64,000 bases of DNA from Sphingomonas sp. SUN039 (GTDB lineage: Bacteria; Pseudomonadota; Alphaproteobacteria; Sphingomonadales; Sphingomonadaceae). The stretch spans positions 3,206,001 to 3,270,000 of the forward strand of contig NZ_CP096972.1 in the NCBI RefSeq assembly GCF_024758725.1. The letters run 5' to 3'. Below the pieces are notes generated by a model. It was not told where the DNA came from. It worked only from the letters and a program-made list of their open reading frames with translations, and did no database searches. A program made the position numbers and the translations under genes. Within the stretch, counting starts at the first letter, position 1. The number at the start of each line of letters is the position of its first letter. Positions 24,491 to 33,626 of this stretch are shown piece by piece.

Positions 24491-25514
24491 CATCAACCCC
24501 CTCACCACCCCGTCGCGCCAGCCCGAGGACATCGACGCAGCCTTGCGCCCCAAGTCGCTCGACGAGTTTGTCGGGCAGAAGGCGGCGCGCGATAATTTGC
24601 GCGTGTTCATTCAGGCGGCGAAGTCGCGCGGCGATGCGCTCGACCATGTGCTGTTCTTCGGGCCGCCGGGGCTGGGCAAGACGACGCTCGCGCAGATCAT
24701 CGCGCGCGAACTGGGCGTCGGGTTTCGCGCCACGTCCGGCCCGGTCATCGCCAAGTCGGGCGATCTCGCCGCACTGCTCACCAATCTGGAGGACGGCGAC
24801 GTCCTGTTCATCGACGAGATCCACCGGCTCGCGCCCGCAGTCGAGGAAATCCTCTATCCCGCAATGGAGGACCGCGCGCTCGACCTGATGATCGGCGAGG
24901 GTCCGTCGGCGCGCAGCGTGCGGATCGATTTGCCCAAGTTCACGCTCGTCGGCGCGACGACGCGGCAGGGGTTGCTGACGACGCCGCTGCGCGACCGCTT
25001 CGGCATTCCAGTGCGGCTGAACTTCTATTCGGTCGAGGAGCTGGAGCGCGTCGTCACCCGCGCCGCGACCCTGCTCGACCTGCACATCGCGCCCGATGGC
25101 GCGGCGGAGGTCGCCAAACGGTCGCGCGGCACCCCGCGCATCGCCGGTCGCCTGCTGCGCCGCGTCCGCGACTTCGCCAATGTCGCGGGTGAGGCGAGCG
25201 TGACCGCCAAGGTCGCCGACGCCGCGCTCAACCGGCTGGAGGTCGACGCGATGGGTCTCGACGCGATGGACCGGCGCTATTTGCACATGATCGCCGACAT
25301 CTATCGCGGCGGGCCGGTCGGGGTGGAAACGCTGGCGGCAGGCCTGAGCGAGCCGCGCGACACGATCGAGGAGGTGATCGAACCCTATCTGATCCAGCTC
25401 GGCCTGATCGCCCGCACCGCGCGCGGGCGCTGCCTCAATGCAGGCGGCTGGAAACATCTCGGCCTCAACCCGCCGGCGGGATCGCAGGACGGCCTATTCG
25501 ACGAGGGAAAATAG
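24483..25514 (+). CDS. ruvB: Holliday junction DNA helicase RuvB
   Basis: RuvB is the AAA+ motor of branch migration. The 343-residue protein has the N-terminal [15 protein letters not shown], Walker [15 protein letters not shown], Walker [11 protein letters not shown], sensor 1 [12 protein letters not shown] with the arginine finger in TPLRDRFGI, and the C-terminal winged helix ([17 protein letters not shown]). I chose the GTG at 24483; an ATG at 24471 is also possible. Its start is embedded in the end of the AT-rich gene, so translation of ruvB may now depend on the inserted genes. Confidence 0.96.
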   Translation: MPDINPLTTPSRQPEDIDAALRPKSLDEFVGQKAARDNLRVFIQAAKSRGDALDHVLFFGPPGLGKTTLAQIIARELGVGFRATSGPVIAKSGDLAALLTNLEDGDVLFIDEIHRLAPAVEEILYPAMEDRALDLMIGEGPSARSVRIDLPKFTLVGATTRQGLLTTPLRDRFGIPVRLNFYSVEELERVVTRAATLLDLHIAPDGAAEVAKRSRGTPRIAGRLLRRVRDFANVAGEASVTAKVADAALNRLEVDAMGLDAMDRRYLHMIADIYRGGPVGVETLAAGLSEPRDTIEEVIEPYLIQLGLIARTARGRCLNAGGWKHLGLNPPAGSQDGLFDEGK

Positions 25515-25700
25515 CGTCTCGACCGGCTGCCCCAGCGCCCGCGCCAGTTTCAGCGCGAGTGTCGTCGAGGGCACGAATACGCCGTTCTCGACCGTGTTGA
25601 TCGTCTTGCGGCTGACCCCCACGGCGTCCGCCAGCTCAGCCTGCGTCCAGCCCTTTTCGGTGCGCGCCTCGCGCAGGGTATTGGCAATTTCGCAGGTCAT
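25494..25700 (-). CDS. XRE-family HTH regulator
   Basis: A 68-residue single-domain Cro/C1-type regulator: the HTH reads [25 protein letters not shown], and the tail [22 protein letters not shown] is typical of the small regulators paired with membrane proteins. It is coupled by a 4-bp overlap to the membrane gene upstream. It probably represses both genes through the palindromes at 26153-26189. Its 3' end overlaps the convergent ruvB by 21 bp. Confidence 0.92.
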   Translation of the reverse strand: MTCEIANTLREARTEKGWTQAELADAVGVSRKTINTVENGVFVPSTTLALKLARALGQPVETLFSLVE

Positions 25701-26137
25701 TGGCCGCCGGAACTCCGCATCGCCGCGCGCTCAAGGCCCCAGAACGCCATCAGCGCCGACGCAATGCCGACCGTCATGATGATGTGGGCCGCCTCGCCGC
25801 CGCTGACCGGTTTCACCATGCCGAGCCCATAGACCACAATGCCACTCGCCATCATGTTATAGAAGGCGATCGTCGTTGCCCGCGCGCGGTGCGCCCGTGT
25901 GCTTTCGTCGTTCATCAGTGCGCGAACGTTAGCCGACCGCGTCCATCCGCCACCGGATGCGAAGAAGGTGAGCAACACGACCGCCAAGACCACCCAAGCC
26001 GCCAGTTTGAGAGGCCCCGGCGTCGCATGGCCGCCGATGAAGCTCCCCTGTGTCACAACGAAAACCAGCGAAAGCACAAACAGGGCATTGGCACGGCGCT
26101 TCATCAGTTGCTCGGCAAGAGCGTGATCGGACTGCAT
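25697..26137 (-). CDS. Four-helix membrane protein paired with XRE regulator
   Basis: A 146-residue inner-membrane protein with four hydrophobic segments (NALFVLSLVFVVTQG, LAAWVVLAVVLLTFF, MMASGIVVYGLGM, IIMTVGIASALMAFWGL). A cytoplasmic loop (RALMNDESTRAHRARAT) between helices 2 and 3 resembles the DUF2178-type proteins that accompany small XRE regulators. The ATG at 26137 has GGGAG at 7 bases. Such pairs may sense membrane state and pass it to the regulator, but no function is shown here. Confidence 0.8.
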   Translation of the reverse strand: MQSDHALAEQLMKRRANALFVLSLVFVVTQGSFIGGHATPGPLKLAAWVVLAVVLLTFFASGGGWTRSANVRALMNDESTRAHRARATTIAFYNMMASGIVVYGLGMVKPVSGGEAAHIIMTVGIASALMAFWGLERAAMRSSGGQ

Positions 26138-26152
26138 AGCGCGGCTCCCAGA

Positions 26153-26189
26153 GTAACCTATAGGTGACATGTAACCTTTGAGTTACATG
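26153..26189. promoter_or_regulatory. Tandem palindromes upstream of the XRE/membrane pair
   Basis: CATGTAAC-CTTTGA-GTTACATG (26168-26189) has perfect 8-base arms. Next to it lies ACCTATAGGT (26156-26165), inside GTAACC-TATA-GGTGAC. The half-site GTAAC therefore recurs in both, 18 bp apart. They lie 15-52 bp upstream of the membrane gene start and are the likely operators of the XRE protein. Confidence 0.65.
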
Positions 26190-26260
26190 CCCGCAAGCAG
26201 TTTCTTTTGGAGCGGCGAACAGGGATTCCCTCGCTGACTCGCACCCGCTACAGCCGCGCT

Positions 26261-26704
26261 ATGGTTAACCCCACCCCCGCATCCGGTGTCTTCGACGGCC
26301 CCGTCCACCGTTTCCCGGTGCGGGTGTATTTCGAGGATACCGACCTGTCGGGCGTCGTCTATCACGCCAATTACCTGCGCTTCATGGAACGCGCGCGGTC
26401 GGACATGCTGGGGTGCGTCGGCATCGACCAGCGCGCGGCGTTCGACAGCGGCGAGGGCGTTTATGCCGTTGCCGACCTGAGCATTAAATACCGTCGCCCT
26501 GCCCGTCTCGACGATGCGCTGACCGTCGTCAGCCGGGTGCAGGCTGTGGGGGCGGCGACCGCGACCATTCATCAGGCCGTCATGCGCGGCGATGAACTAC
26601 TGACCGAAGCAACCGTTACCGCTGCGTTCCTGACCCGCGAGGGGCGGCCGCGGCGGCAACCGAAACCCTGGGTCGAAGCTTTTACCCGAATTGCGAGTGC
26701 GTAG
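26261..26704 (+). CDS. ybgC: YbgC-type acyl-CoA thioesterase
   Basis: A 147-residue hot-dog-fold thioesterase. The catalytic signature is FPVRVYFEDTDLSGVVYHANYLRFMERAR, with the Asp in TDLSGVVYH and the following His. YbgC hydrolyses short acyl-CoA or acyl-ACP and is the usual first gene of the tol-pal operon. I chose the ATG at 26261; the frame is open to 26207, but those residues are not family-like. Its stop is followed immediately by the tolQ start codon. Confidence 0.94.
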   Translation: MVNPTPASGVFDGPVHRFPVRVYFEDTDLSGVVYHANYLRFMERARSDMLGCVGIDQRAAFDSGEGVYAVADLSIKYRRPARLDDALTVVSRVQAVGAATATIHQAVMRGDELLTEATVTAAFLTREGRPRRQPKPWVEAFTRIASA

Positions 26705-27406
26705 ATGAACGAGATGCTGTCCCTGTCGACCGACCCCGCGACGATGTCGCCGGTGGCGCTGTTCCTTCAGGCCGATTTGGTCGTGAAGGGCGTCATGGTG
26801 CTGCTGCTGCTTGCCAGCATCTGGACCTGGGCGATCATCATTGCCTCGAGCGTGCGGATCGGACGCGCGGCCAAGGGCTCCGACAGTTTCGAGCGGGCGT
26901 TCTGGAAGGCCGAGGACGTCGAGGGCTTTGCGCGCGAGCACCGCGAGAACGAAGTGCCGAGCGCCAAGGTGTTCGCGGCGGGCCTTGCGGAATGGCGGCA
27001 ATCGACCAAGGGGCGTGGCGGCAAGATCGACCGTGATGGCACCCGCGCCCGCCTGTCGACGGCGCTCGGTGCCGGTGTCGCGGCGGAAATCGACAAGCTG
27101 GCAGAGCGGCTCAACTGGCTGGCGACGATCGGTTCGGTCGCGCCGTTCGTCGGGTTGTTCGGGACGGTGTGGGGCATCATGCGGAGCTTCACCGGCATCG
27201 CGGCGGCGCAGAACACCTCGCTGGCGGTGGTGGCGCCGGGGATTGCCGAGGCTCTGTTTGCGACCGCGCTCGGCCTGTTCGCCGCCATTCCGGCGGTCGT
27301 CGCCTACAACCGCTTTTCGCACCGCCTGAACCGCATCGAGGCGCGGCTGGGGCGCTTTGCCGACGGGTTCCACGCCACGCTTAGCCGGGAGTTGGACGGG
27401 CTGTGA
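26705..27406 (+). CDS. tolQ: Tol-Pal system proton-channel subunit TolQ
   Basis: TolQ and TolR use the proton gradient to energise TolA, keeping the outer membrane attached and constricting at division. The 233-residue protein has three membrane segments (VVKGVMVLLLLASIWTWAIII near the start; ATIGSVAPFVGLFGTVWGIM and VVAPGIAEALFATALGLFAAIPAVVAYN later). These include the conserved Thr and Gly-Pro motifs of the TolQ/ExbB/MotA family. It is separated from tolR by a 121-bp gap filled with the interleaved repeat at 27418. Confidence 0.97.
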   Translation: MNEMLSLSTDPATMSPVALFLQADLVVKGVMVLLLLASIWTWAIIIASSVRIGRAAKGSDSFERAFWKAEDVEGFAREHRENEVPSAKVFAAGLAEWRQSTKGRGGKIDRDGTRARLSTALGAGVAAEIDKLAERLNWLATIGSVAPFVGLFGTVWGIMRSFTGIAAAQNTSLAVVAPGIAEALFATALGLFAAIPAVVAYNRFSHRLNRIEARLGRFADGFHATLSRELDGL

Positions 27407-27417
27407 GCGTGCTCTTC

Positions 27418-27513
27418 TTCGAGCGCCAGCGAGAAGCCCTGCCGAGCGATAGCGAGGTCCGCGCCGCTGTGGTTCTCGCTGGCGCTCGAACGAGCACCTC
27501 GCTGGCGCTCGGC
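27418..27513. repeat. Interleaved double inverted repeat (B-A-B'-A') in tolQ-tolR
   Basis: Second copy of the element at 11256, with the order shifted. B (27418-27437) pairs with B' (27471-27490), one mismatch. A (27441-27458) pairs with A' (27496-27513), two mismatches. The arms share 14-base cores CGAGCGNNAGCGAG. It starts 12 bp after the tolQ stop, and the tolR ribosome site (AGGAGC) lies just past its right end. Confidence 0.85.
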
Positions 27514-27527
27514 GAGGAGCGTTGCTC

Positions 27528-27957
<430 letters not shown>

Positions 27958-27971
<14 letters not shown>

Positions 27972-28782
27972 AGCGACCGGCCTCGGCGTCGCCGCCGTCG
28001 GGCATATCCTGTTGTTCGGGATATTGTCGCTCGGGCTGACGCTCGCGCCGAAGCCGGTGCCGTCGCTGACCCAGCCGGTCGATATCCAGATTGTCGATGA
28101 AGTGGGCCTGCGCGACACTGCGCCGAACCCGTCGCCGGTCGAGCCTGCGCCGAGCGTCGCACCCGAGGTGGGACCGCCGGTCGAGGCACCTTTGCCGGAA
28201 CCGACCCCCGCACCCTTGCCCAAAGTCGCGCCTGCGCCGACGCCGCCCAAGCCGACGCCGAAGCCCGCGCCGAAAGTCGCGACGCCTTCGCCCAAACCAG
28301 CCGCAAAGCCCGCTCCCGCCGCGCCGCCGCGTCCGAAACTCGCACTCGACCTGTCGCGACCGCTGCCGCAAGCGCCGCCGCGCGGGTCGCGGCTGGGCAA
28401 TGATTTCCTGAAAGGCGTCAGCGACCGCCCGACCGCCAGCACCGCGCAAACCCCGCGCGCCGCCGCCGGTCCTGCCGTCGAAGCGTCGCTGGCGCGCGAA
28501 GTGCTGCGCCAGCTGAAACCGCACTGGAAGGCGCCGACCGGGGCCGACGCCGAAAAGCTCCGCACCACGCTCAGCATCTCGCTCGCGCGCGATGGCACCG
28601 TAGCGGCCGTGCGGGTGATCGAGACAACGGGCGTCACTGACAGCAATCGCGCGCAGGTGCGCTTGCACCAGGAAGCGGCGGTCAAGGCGGTGCGGTTGGC
28701 GGCTCCATTCGTCCTGCCCGCAGAACTTTACGACGCATGGAAGGTTCTGGAGCCGGTAGGCTTCGACAAAAGGTTGGGATGA
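27958..28782 (+). CDS. tolA: TolA-like energy transducer
   Basis: TolA links the TolQR motor in the inner membrane to TolB and Pal. The 274-residue protein has an N-terminal membrane anchor (GVAAVGHILLFGILSLGLTL). A long Pro/Ala/Lys-rich spacer spans the periplasm (about residues 50-135), where other TolA proteins have an alanine-rich helix. The C-terminal TonB_C-type domain reads LRTTLSISLARDGTVAAVRVIETTG. It starts inside tolR, and its stop overlaps the tolB start (ATGATGA). Confidence 0.92.
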
Positions 28783-30173
28783 TGAGGATGCGCCACAAGC
28801 AATGTGCTCCTGCGAAAGCAGGAGCCCTGTCGATTTGTACTTTAGCTCGCGTCGCCAAGGCTCCTGCTTTCGCAGGAGCACTGCTGGCACTGACCGCCCC
28901 CGCGACCGCGCAGATCAAGGTCGACGTCACCGACGAAACGTCGAACGACCTCGTCATCGCGGTCCCTGTCATGCCGACGCCGCAGGTCGCGACCACGGCG
29001 GCGGGCAGCACCGATGCGCTCGGGCGACAGGTCGCCGAAGTCGTCGCCGCCGATCTGCGCGGATCGGGCCTGTTCAAGCCGGTCGGCCCATCGGGCGTCC
29101 CCGGCATCGGGTTCGCCGAAGTCACCGCACCCGATTTCGCGCGCTGGACCAATGGGGGTGCTGCGGCGCTGGTGCAGGGCTTCGTCCGTGCCAATCCCGG
29201 CGGGGAGATCACCGTCGGCTGTTACCTTTACGACGTCGCGCTGAAGAGCGAGCTCACCCGCGCGGGCTATGTCGTGCAGCCGTCCGATTGGCGCCGCGCC
29301 GCGCACAAATGCGCCGATGCCATTTATTCGCGGCTGTCGGGCGAGACGCCGTTCTTCGACAGCCGCGTCGCCTATATCGCCGAGACGGGCCCCAAGGAAA
29401 ACCGGGTCAAGCGGCTCGCGATCATGGATTCGGACGGGGCCAATCACCGTTTCCTGACCAACGGCCAGAACATCGTCCTGACCCCGCGCTTCTCGCCCGA
29501 TTACAAGTCGATTGTCTATCTCAGCTACGCCAACAAGCGGCCGCGCATCTATATCTACGAGCTCGGCACCGGTCGGCAGCGGCTGGTCACCGAGGGAGGT
29601 GCGGCGGCGTTTGCACCGCGCTGGTCGCCCGACGGACGGACGATCCTCTATTCGATGAGCCAGGCCGGCAATACCGACATTTATGCGGTGTCGGCAGCGG
29701 GCGGCGGCACCCCGCGCCGGTTGACGAGCACGCCCGGCATCAATGTCGGCGGCAGTTTTTCGCCCGACGGGTCGAAAATCGTCTTCGAAAGCGACCGCAG
29801 CGGCTCGCAGCAGCTCTATGTGATGAATGCCGACGGATCGAACCAGCAGCGGATCAGCTTCGGTGGCGGTCGTTACGCCACCCCCGAATGGTCGCCGCGC
29901 GGCGACCTGATCGCTTTCACCCGCATGCAGGGCAATTTCCGCATCGGGGTGATGACGCCCGGCGGACAGGGCGAGCGCGTCCTGACCAATTCGTGGCAGG
30001 ACGAAGCGCCGACCTGGTCGCCCAACGGCCGCGTCATCCAGTTCTTCCGCACCAGCCAAGGGCGCGGTGGCAAGTCGTCGCTGTGGCAGGTCGACCTGAC
30101 CGGCGTGAACGAACGCCGCCTGCCGACGCCGGTCGATGGATCGGATCCGACCTGGGGACCGTTATTGCCCTGA
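28779..30173 (+). CDS. tolB: Tol-Pal system beta-propeller protein TolB
   Basis: TolB is the periplasmic protein that shuttles between TolA and Pal. After the mature start (about AQIKVDVTDE) comes the N-terminal domain and then the six-bladed propeller with repeats such as FSPDGSKIVFESDRSG and WSPDGRTILYSMSQAG. The N-terminus is odd. Between MRMRHKQ and LLALTAPATA the signal peptide is encoded by a 78-bp stretch containing a doublet of perfect hairpins (28804-28881), giving APAKAGAL and APAFAGAL. The frame stays open. Export from this altered leader is inferred. Confidence 0.95.
   Translation: MMRMRHKQCAPAKAGALSICTLARVAKAPAFAGALLALTAPATAQIKVDVTDETSNDLVIAVPVMPTPQVATTAAGSTDALGRQVAEVVAADLRGSGLFKPVGPSGVPGIGFAEVTAPDFARWTNGGAAALVQGFVRANPGGEITVGCYLYDVALKSELTRAGYVVQPSDWRRAAHKCADAIYSRLSGETPFFDSRVAYIAETGPKENRVKRLAIMDSDGANHRFLTNGQNIVLTPRFSPDYKSIVYLSYANKRPRIYIYELGTGRQRLVTEGGAAAFAPRWSPDGRTILYSMSQAGNTDIYAVSAAGGGTPRRLTSTPGINVGGSFSPDGSKIVFESDRSGSQQLYVMNADGSNQQRISFGGGRYATPEWSPRGDLIAFTRMQGNFRIGVMTPGGQGERVLTNSWQDEAPTWSPNGRVIQFFRTSQGRGGKSSLWQVDLTGVNERRLPTPVDGSDPTWGPLLP
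28804..28881. repeat. REP-type hairpin doublet inside the tolB signal-peptide region
   Basis: GTGCTCCTGCGAAAGCAGG... (28804-28826) and its exact 23-base reverse complement (28859-28881) flank 32 bases. Each arm is itself a hairpin with 8-base stems GCTCCTGC / GCAGGAGC and a 4-base loop (GAAA at 28814-28817, TTTC at 28868-28871). This is a classic REP doublet. It is read in frame as part of tolB. Confidence 0.9.
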
Positions 30174-30220
30174 GTTCGTTTCGGGGGAAGAATGGTAGTC
30201 GAGAGTAAGGAGATTCGATC

Positions 30221-30733
30221 ATGACGAAACGCCCCGCCACGCTGCTGCTCGCGGCCTCGCTGATCGCCATTGCGGGCTGTGCGAAAAAGCCGCCCGCCGT
30301 GTTGCCGCCCGCGCCGGTCGATTCGACTGGCCCTGTGGTGCCGACCGGCCCGACCAGCACCGCGCCCGTCCCCGGCAGCCAGGAGGATTTCGTCGCCAGC
30401 GTCGCCGCCGACCGCATCTTTTTCGCGCTCGACGAGGCCAGCGTCGATGCCCAGGATCGCGCCACGCTCCAGTCGCAGGCGGCGTGGCTTGCCCGCTATC
30501 CGCAGAAGCGCGTGACGATCGAGGGGCATTGCGACGAACGCGGCACCCGCGAATATAATCTCGCGCTCGGCGAACGCCGCGCCAATGCCACCAAGAATGC
30601 GCTGTCGGCACTCGGCGTCGATGCGGCACGGATCACGACGATCAGCTACGGCAAGGAACGCCCCGACGCGACGGGATCCGACGAGGATGCCTATGCGAAG
30701 AACCGGCGAGCGGTGACGGTCACGATCCAGTAG
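30221..30733 (+). CDS. pal: Peptidoglycan-associated lipoprotein Pal
   Basis: A 170-residue outer-membrane lipoprotein. The lipobox IAGC puts the acylated Cys at residue 20, after a short signal. A Pro/Thr-rich linker (residues 25-50) leads to the OmpA-type peptidoglycan-binding domain, with VTIEGHCDERGTREYNLALGERRA and the C-terminal NRRAVTVTI. It should be matured by Lnt, encoded at 4.2 kb. It ends the tol operon: no cpoB follows, and its last 14 bases overlap the convergent flavoprotein gene. Confidence 0.97.
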   Translation: MTKRPATLLLAASLIAIAGCAKKPPAVLPPAPVDSTGPVVPTGPTSTAPVPGSQEDFVASVAADRIFFALDEASVDAQDRATLQSQAAWLARYPQKRVTIEGHCDERGTREYNLALGERRANATKNALSALGVDAARITTISYGKERPDATGSDEDAYAKNRRAVTVTIQ

Positions 30734-32126
30734 CGGTCAGCTTCTGCAGATTCACCATCGCCGCCATCGCGGTGCTGCGGAACCGGGTCAGGAGTTCGAC
30801 CTTTTCGGTGTCTTCGGGCTTCACTGCCGCGATGACCTTGCCGAATCCGTCGAGGCGGCTGTCGCGGATCCAGCGGCTGAGCGCCTTGTCCTGGCTCCAC
30901 GCAAACTGGTTCATCATGTTGACGATGTTGCACATCGGATAATGGCCCAGCGTCTCGGGGAAGGGGACGGTGCGGCACAGCGCGTTCTTTGCCGCATCGT
31001 CGGGATAATGCGCCTCGACATAGGCGACCAGCGCGGCGCTGAATGCAGGTTGCGGCACCCGCACCAATTGCGGCGTGATGCGGTTGCCGTCGAAGATCGG
31101 CAGCGCTGGACGGACTTCGACGGCGGACGCGGTGCAGTCGATAAACAGCGTGTCGGGCGTGACCGGCACGGTGCCTTCCTCTAACACCATCGTGTCGCTG
31201 CCGATCGACTGCACCCGCCCCAGCCGCACGACGTCGGTGATGCGCCGCAACTCGGCCACCTCTCCCTCGGAAATGGTGGCATAATGGAACATCGTTGGCT
31301 GCCGGTCGGGATAGATGCGGAGCGTGACCCCCGCTGCTTCCAGCCGCTCGAAAATCTCTTCGACCGAACCGCTCTGTGCAAACGCCTCCATCTGCGCGAC
31401 CTGTCCGCCGATAGTGGTGTCGAAGAATTCGATACCCGGCTGGGTCCGGAGCCGGTTGAGCAGCCAGGAATCGCGCGGCATCACCCACTGGATCGCGTCC
31501 GGCGCGGCACCGCTGCCGAGCAGCCATACGCCGACATCCATCGCGGTTTTGCCCGCCCCCAGGATGACATAGCGCTTCGGTTTCGCGCCCTTCGCCTGCC
31601 ACAGATGCGGCAGGGCATTGGGCGTGACCAGCCGGACGCCCTCGCCGACATGGAACTTGGGCGTATGCGTCGACGGGACGGTGGTGCCGTAATAGGTCGC
31701 ATCGACGATCTTCTTCGCCGCGACATTTGTTTCCGCACCCGACAGCAACGACACGACCCGGCCCTCTCCTACATGGTCGCTCATCGGCAGATAGGCGACC
31801 CGCCCGCTCGGGAGCAGGCGCTGGCGCATGACCGTGTCGAAATAGCCGCTGACTTCGGGGCCCGAGGCAAGCTCGTTCAGCCCCGCATTGACGCCGATGG
31901 TGTCGATATGCCCGCTGCCGAGCTGGAGCGAATTGACCCCGTAAAACGCCGACGGCTGGTGCAGCGCCACAAACGCATAGGCATCGTTCCAATGCCCGCC
32001 CGGCTTGCCATGCCGGTCGACGATGGCGATGCGCGTATTGGGGGCTTCGGTCAGCAGCGTGTCCGCGAACGCCAGCCCGACGGCACCCGCGCCCACCACC
32101 AGATAGTCGGTCTCGATCTCGGCCAT
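30720..32126 (-). CDS. FAD/NAD(P)-binding oxidoreductase
   Basis: A 468-residue flavoprotein. An N-terminal FAD-binding loop (YLVVGAGAVGLAFADTLL) with VDRHGKPGGHWNDAY, and a second dinucleotide site (YVILGAGKTAMDVGVWLL), are seen. This pairing is typical of flavin monooxygenases and related oxidoreductases, but the FxGxxxHxxxY/F motif of class B enzymes is not evident. The late TLFIDCTASAV motif (ATG-like) supports the fold. The substrate is unknown. It is convergent with pal and divergent from the SPFH gene. Confidence 0.85.
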   Translation of the reverse strand: MAEIETDYLVVGAGAVGLAFADTLLTEAPNTRIAIVDRHGKPGGHWNDAYAFVALHQPSAFYGVNSLQLGSGHIDTIGVNAGLNELASGPEVSGYFDTVMRQRLLPSGRVAYLPMSDHVGEGRVVSLLSGAETNVAAKKIVDATYYGTTVPSTHTPKFHVGEGVRLVTPNALPHLWQAKGAKPKRYVILGAGKTAMDVGVWLLGSGAAPDAIQWVMPRDSWLLNRLRTQPGIEFFDTTIGGQVAQMEAFAQSGSVEEIFERLEAAGVTLRIYPDRQPTMFHYATISEGEVAELRRITDVVRLGRVQSIGSDTMVLEEGTVPVTPDTLFIDCTASAVEVRPALPIFDGNRITPQLVRVPQPAFSAALVAYVEAHYPDDAAKNALCRTVPFPETLGHYPMCNIVNMMNQFAWSQDKALSRWIRDSRLDGFGKVIAAVKPEDTEKVELLTRFRSTAMAAMVNLQKLTATGS

Positions 32127-32223
32127 CCGGCGCTCTCCCCTGTTTTACCGCAGCAAAGCATATCGCTGACAACCGGTCCATGGCACCGACCGATTTCGCT
32201 TGCCCGCCCGTCAAAGCCGATAT

Positions 32224-32240
32224 AAAGATGATATCACTTT
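32224..32240. promoter_or_regulatory. Palindromic site upstream of the SPFH gene
   Basis: TGATATCA (32229-32236) is a perfect 8-base palindrome; AAAG and CTTT flank it at 32224-32227 and 32237-32240. It lies just ahead of the ribosome site (GGGAGGG) of the SPFH gene, so a repressor could bind here. The AT-rich run from 32219 would also make a fair -10 region. Confidence 0.4.
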
Positions 32241-32255
32241 AACGGGAGGGTTTCG

Positions 32256-33161
32256 ATGACAGATTCGCAACATTCGTCGGCGCTGAATGCCAGCCGGGAG
32301 TTCCGGGCCTCGACGAACAGCGGCTATGTGATGCTGTGCGTGGCGGTCGCGCTGTTCTGCGCGTCCTTTGCGCTGATTGCGCGACTGGCTGGCGACATGG
32401 GCGGCCCGGCCGAGGTCATCGGTTCGGGGCTGTGCATCGTCGCGTTCGTGCTCGTCATTTCGGGCTTTTACATGCTTCAGCCCAATCAGGCGGCGGCGGT
32501 GACGCTGTTCGGCACCTATAAGGGCACCGACCGCACCACCGGCTTGCGCTGGGTACTGCCGTGGTACACCAAGAAAAAGGTGTCGGCACGCGCCAACAAC
32601 CTGATTTCGGACAAGATCAAGGTCAACGATCTGCGCGGCAACCCGATCGAGATGGCAGCGCAAGTCGTCTGGCGCGTCACCGACACCGCGCAGGCGCTGT
32701 TCGACGTGGACGATTACAAGGCATTCGTGATGGTCCAGATCGAGGCGGCGATCCGTACCATCGGCGCGCGCTATCCCTATGACGATTTCACGCATCAGGA
32801 AGTGACGTTACGCGGCAGCCACGAGCAAGTCGGTGTCGAACTCCGTGCCGAGTTGATCGAGCGGCTGAGCGTCGCGGGGATCACCGTCGACGAGTGCGGC
32901 TTCACACACCTTGCCTATGCCCAGGAAATTGCCGGCGCAATGCTGCGGCGTCAACAGGCCGAGGCTGTGGTCGCGGCGCGCAAGACACTCGTTGAGGGTG
33001 CCGTGGGCATGGTCGAAATGGCGTTGCAGATGCTGTCCGAAAAGAAAGTCGTCGAACTCGACGACGAGCGCCGTGCGGCGATGGTCAGCAATTTGATGGT
33101 CGTGCTGTGCGGCGAGCGCGACACCCAGCCCATCGTGAATACCGGCTCGCTCTACCAATAG
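32256..33161 (+). CDS. SPFH/stomatin-like membrane protein
   Basis: A 301-residue SPFH (band 7) protein. Two close membrane segments near the start ([21 protein letters not shown] and [21 protein letters not shown]) are followed by the SPFH domain. It starts [22 protein letters not shown] and contains [21 protein letters not shown] and [16 protein letters not shown] helical tail ([22 protein letters not shown]) follows. SPFH proteins form ring assemblies that organise membranes or hold proteases. It leads a tight three-gene set with a ribbon-helix-helix protein and a small membrane protein. Confidence 0.9.
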   Translation: MTDSQHSSALNASREFRASTNSGYVMLCVAVALFCASFALIARLAGDMGGPAEVIGSGLCIVAFVLVISGFYMLQPNQAAAVTLFGTYKGTDRTTGLRWVLPWYTKKKVSARANNLISDKIKVNDLRGNPIEMAAQVVWRVTDTAQALFDVDDYKAFVMVQIEAAIRTIGARYPYDDFTHQEVTLRGSHEQVGVELRAELIERLSVAGITVDECGFTHLAYAQEIAGAMLRRQQAEAVVAARKTLVEGAVGMVEMALQMLSEKKVVELDDERRAAMVSNLMVVLCGERDTQPIVNTGSLYQ

Positions 33162-33163
33162 TG

Positions 33164-33364
33164 ATGGCGGAGACCCGGAAACCCTTTGCCTTGCGTCTCG
33201 ACCCGCTGCTCCACGGTGCGGTCGAGCGGGCGGCGGCGGGCGACCTGCGCAGCGTCAATGCCCAGATCGAATGCCTGTTGCGCGAGGCTTTGGCGCGGCG
33301 GGGGGTGAAGGTCGGGCAGAGCGAAGGGCCGAAACGGGGTCGGCCGCCGACAAAAGGAGGCTAA
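33164..33364 (+). CDS. Arc-like ribbon-helix-helix DNA-binding protein
   Basis: A 66-residue protein with the Arc/Mnt pattern: a strand KPFALRLDPLLHGAVERAA, a turn and a second helix (SVNAQIECLLREALARRG), then a basic tail GPKRGRPPTKGG. The tail contains a GRP core like an AT-hook. It starts 2 bp after the SPFH stop. A proteolytic or regulatory link with the SPFH protein is a guess; the pair occurs together in other bacteria. Confidence 0.85.
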   Translation: MAETRKPFALRLDPLLHGAVERAAAGDLRSVNAQIECLLREALARRGVKVGQSEGPKRGRPPTKGG

Positions 33365-33365
33365 G

Positions 33366-33626
33366 ATGTTGCACAACTTGTTGAACGGCAAACCTTGGTT
33401 CGCCGCGAAAAGCTTCGGATATGGCGCAGGTCTTCCGATCGCTTGGCAGGGCTGGCTGCTGCTGACGGCGCATTGTGCGTTGCTCATCGGTGCTGCGATC
33501 GTCACGCAGGGTCGGTTGGACGGCAAAGACTGGCTCGTCATGATCGTCGTGGGCGTCGTCCCACTGCCAATCTACGCAGCAAGAACCGAAGGCGGTTGGC
33601 GCTGGCGTTGGGGAAACGACGATTAA
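33366..33626 (+). CDS. Small two-helix membrane protein, unknown
   Basis: An 86-residue protein with two hydrophobic segments (GWLLLTAHCALLIGAAIV and WLVMIVVGVVPLPIYAA) and a tryptophan-rich end (GGWRWRWGNDD). A very strong ribosome site (AAAGGAGG) lies 5 bases before its ATG, overlapping the end of the ribbon-helix-helix gene, so high expression is likely. No family is recognised. Its stop overlaps the convergent nuclease gene by 4 bp. Confidence 0.72.
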   Translation: MLHNLLNGKPWFAAKSFGYGAGLPIAWQGWLLLTAHCALLIGAAIVTQGRLDGKDWLVMIVVGVVPLPIYAARTEGGWRWRWGNDD

